From Trichoplax adhaerens (taxonomy: Eukaryota > Placozoa > Uniplacotomia > Trichoplacea > Trichoplacidae): 64,000 nucleotides of DNA. Location of the stretch: positions 12,619,720 through 12,683,719 of the forward strand of contig NW_002060943.1 of NCBI RefSeq assembly GCF_000150275.1, in the 5' to 3' direction. A program made the translations under genes and the position numbers. The notes beneath the pieces were generated by a model. The model had not been told where the DNA came from. It saw only the letters and a program-made list of their open reading frames with translations, and did not search any database. Below, in pieces: positions 62,358 through 64,000 of the stretch. The first letter of the stretch is position 1. Each line of letters starts with the position of its first letter.

Positions 62358-64000
62358 ATGATATTTATAATTGCTTTACAGATTTTCTTCCTGAGCTTTG
62401 GCGTACCAAGTTCTGCCGATGTCACTTTTACTCTTACTTATTTATCAACAATAACTGAATATGTAAGAGAAGTTAACAATAGTCCAAATGGAAAGCTATC
62501 ATCTATTTCGACATTTGCTACTTTAACACCTAGTAGATATTCCAATCATGATAGACTAGCAAGCCAATTTGATCCATCTGTAAACTTTGGAAATAGCTTA
62601 TTACCGTCTGAAACATCAGATGATTATTTTCAAACTTCTAATGAACAATCTAATATTGATGTATTGGCGTCATTGCAGTATGATGTTTCTAGTTTCTGGA
62701 TAGCTAGTAATGTTCAAGCTGAAGTATCATCCATTATTGGTAGCAGTGCAGTGATAAATAGTTATGATTTGACTATGATAAACTCACAGGATTTTACAAC
62801 GATAATCGCCGATTACCAGGAATTCGAAAGCATTAGTCATACTGATGATTCTGTTCAAGCCACCATTATTGCTGTCCAAACGGAATCAATGATTTCATCG
62901 AATGATTCACCAATTATGTTATCATATGAAAGCCAAGACAGTCTAACTGGAAATGGTTTATCTTCCTCTAGTCCACTAGATATTGCGACAACAACCGGTC
63001 TTCAAATATCTCAGTCGGAGCATCTATCACTAATAACGATGACTGAATTAAGCAAAGTTTCTTTAAATTTGCAATCTTTGACATATTTGTCGACAGATAC
63101 TACAATAATTAATTCCAACCAACTGGTTTCATCATTAACAGATACTGATAACTTTTTATCGTCATTTTCCCTTTCAAGGCCAATGTCTAGTAAATTATTG
63201 ATATCCTCTGATACTTTAATGACACTATTAGATAACGTCAGTTTCGAATCGAAGCATTTAAGCTCTACTTTTGAATATTTATCTTCATTCTTTACTTCTG
63301 GAATACCTGATATATCATCAATATCTTTGGATACATCAGCTAGAATATCTGAGATATCAGACTCTAATTCCTTACAAGGTTGGATATCTGATAATGGATT
63401 TAAAACAACAAATGAATTGATGTATTCTTCTCGCATATCAACAATTAGCCTCCAATCAGTTGGCAATCCTCCCAGTTATTTATCATCGGCTAAAGATTTG
63501 CATACATTCAACTTCGATAATTTGCTCTCTACAATAACAGACTTGAGCAGTATAGCAAATATTCTACCAGTCCAGTCATCAGATATATTTGAGACAATGC
63601 AAACTACCGATACTGCGATAGCATCAACCATAAGATTAACCTCCCTTGATGATTTCACAAACTCTTCAACAGCGAAGTATTCGTCCGAAGAAATTTCCTT
63701 TGCTTCAGTTTTGAAGGTATCATCGGTAGTTTCTCTCATAATATCTGATGCGTCTGACAATTCTGTGGACTATTCGACCACTTCTATAATTTCAATGCTT
63801 GAATATCAATCACCTGGAAACCCTACCAATGTTTTATCATCGGTTCAGGAGATACAAATGTCGAACTCGGATATGGTGCTTTCAACAATAACTGGTTCAA
63901 TTACAATATCGAAACTTTTACCACTTTATTCATCAAAAATGGATGAGACATTGCAAGCTACTGCTTTACTGTCCAGTAACAAGCTTAAATCTGTCGATAA
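62358..64000 (+). CDS. Secreted or surface Ser/Thr-rich protein, 3' end beyond window
   Basis: The frame is open from ATG 62358 (first ATG after an in-frame TGA) to the window end, 547 codons without a stop. It starts with a signal-peptide-like segment (MIFIIALQIFFLSFGVPSSA) with a likely cleavage after Ser-Ser-Ala. The rest is dominated by Ser, Thr, Asp, Leu and Ile in irregular stretches such as SSISLDTSARISEISDS; I saw no cysteine and no globular domain. That composition suggests an O-glycosylated, mucin-like stalk of a secreted or membrane protein, with other domains further on. The acceptor-like GCTTTACAG inside the signal region and the promoter at 59.17 kb leave a second model in which exon 2 begins at 62382. 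Two minus-strand open frames (63011-63466 and 63476-63760) are antisense shadows of this gene. It is unrelated to the ZU5/CARD family. Confidence 0.75.
   Translation, partial: MIFIIALQIFFLSFGVPSSADVTFTLTYLSTITEYVREVNNSPNGKLSSISTFATLTPSRYSNHDRLASQFDPSVNFGNSLLPSETSDDYFQTSNEQSNIDVLASLQYDVSSFWIASNVQAEVSSIIGSSAVINSYDLTMINSQDFTTIIADYQEFESISHTDDSVQATIIAVQTESMISSNDSPIMLSYESQDSLTGNGLSSSSPLDIATTTGLQISQSEHLSLITMTELSKVSLNLQSLTYLSTDTTIINSNQLVSSLTDTDNFLSSFSLSRPMSSKLLISSDTLMTLLDNVSFESKHLSSTFEYLSSFFTSGIPDISSISLDTSARISEISDSNSLQGWISDNGFKTTNELMYSSRISTISLQSVGNPPSYLSSAKDLHTFNFDNLLSTITDLSSIANILPVQSSDIFETMQTTDTAIASTIRLTSLDDFTNSSTAKYSSEEISFASVLKVSSVVSLIISDASDNSVDYSTTSIISMLEYQSPGNPTNVLSSVQEIQMSNSDMVLSTITGSITISKLLPLYSSKMDETLQATALLSSNKLKSVD

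Noticed and set aside
63011-63760. Minus-strand open frames of 151 and 94 codons near the right edge
   Set aside because: They lie exactly antisense to a 547-codon plus frame with a signal peptide and strongly biased Ser/Thr composition. Antisense frames of Ser-rich coding sequence are often open.
1-64000. tRNA, rRNA, CRISPR arrays, operon-type ribosome binding sites, intact transposase or reverse transcriptase
   Set aside because: I looked for the typical signatures (TTCGANNC loops, regular spacer arrays, DDE and YxDD motifs) and saw none that held up. Introns and promoter type also show that this is not a prokaryotic sequence.

Overview
The window looks like AT-rich nuclear DNA from an early-branching animal. 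Genes are split by spliceosomal introns with GTAAGT-type donors and pyrimidine-AG acceptors. Kinesin-light-chain-type TPRs, ZU5, UPA, Death and CARD domains are combined in single proteins, two promoters carry a TATA box plus a TCAGTT initiator, and there is no sign of operons. A placozoan (Trichoplax/Hoilungia-like) fits the base composition, gene spacing and domain repertoire best, but that is an inference; a sponge or cnidarian is not excluded.

Layout. Six related multi-exon genes occupy 1-49.7 kb in a mirror arrangement around about 21.5 kb. On the minus strand, reading outward from the centre: gene 3 (TPR-UPA, 16.6-19.5 kb), gene 2 (CARD-like-ZU5-UPA, 5.9-8.9 kb) and gene 1 (TPR-ZU5-UPA, <1-2.2 kb, running off the left edge). 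On the plus strand, reading outward: gene 4 (TPR-UPA-CARD, 23.6-29.8 kb), gene 5 (CARD-like-ZU5-UPA, 33.9-37.4 kb) and gene 6 (about 34 TPRs-ZU5-UPA-Death, 42.9-49.7 kb). Genes 3/4 and 2/5 are clear paralogue pairs with shared exon phases and exon lengths; genes 1/6 share domain order. The cluster is best read as an old inverted duplication of a three-gene block. All five genes whose 3' ends are visible keep the same exon grammar: the UPA exon ends in phase 0, a small exon runs from phase 0 to phase 1, and then a phase-1 terminal exon carries CARD, Death or only a short stub.

From 50 to 61.5 kb I see no intact gene. I do see decayed relatives: a CARD with one frameshift (51.0 kb, minus), a second CARD plus helical-repeat pseudogene with stops (54.4-56.1 kb, minus), a 0.55 kb tandem duplication (57-58 kb) and a ZU5 fragment (61.3 kb, plus). 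At the right edge a secreted Ser/Thr-rich protein begins (62.36 kb to beyond the window), probably from a TATA-initiator promoter at 59.17 kb.

How the genes may work together (inference). ZU5-UPA modules next to Death or CARD domains are known from UNC5, ankyrin and PIDD, where they regulate death-fold assembly. Here TPR proteins ending in CARD or Death lie beside CARD-like-ZU5-UPA proteins, which suggests a multi-component death-fold signalling module encoded as a locus. Exon joins were derived by eye from splice motifs and phase; transcripts would be needed to confirm them.
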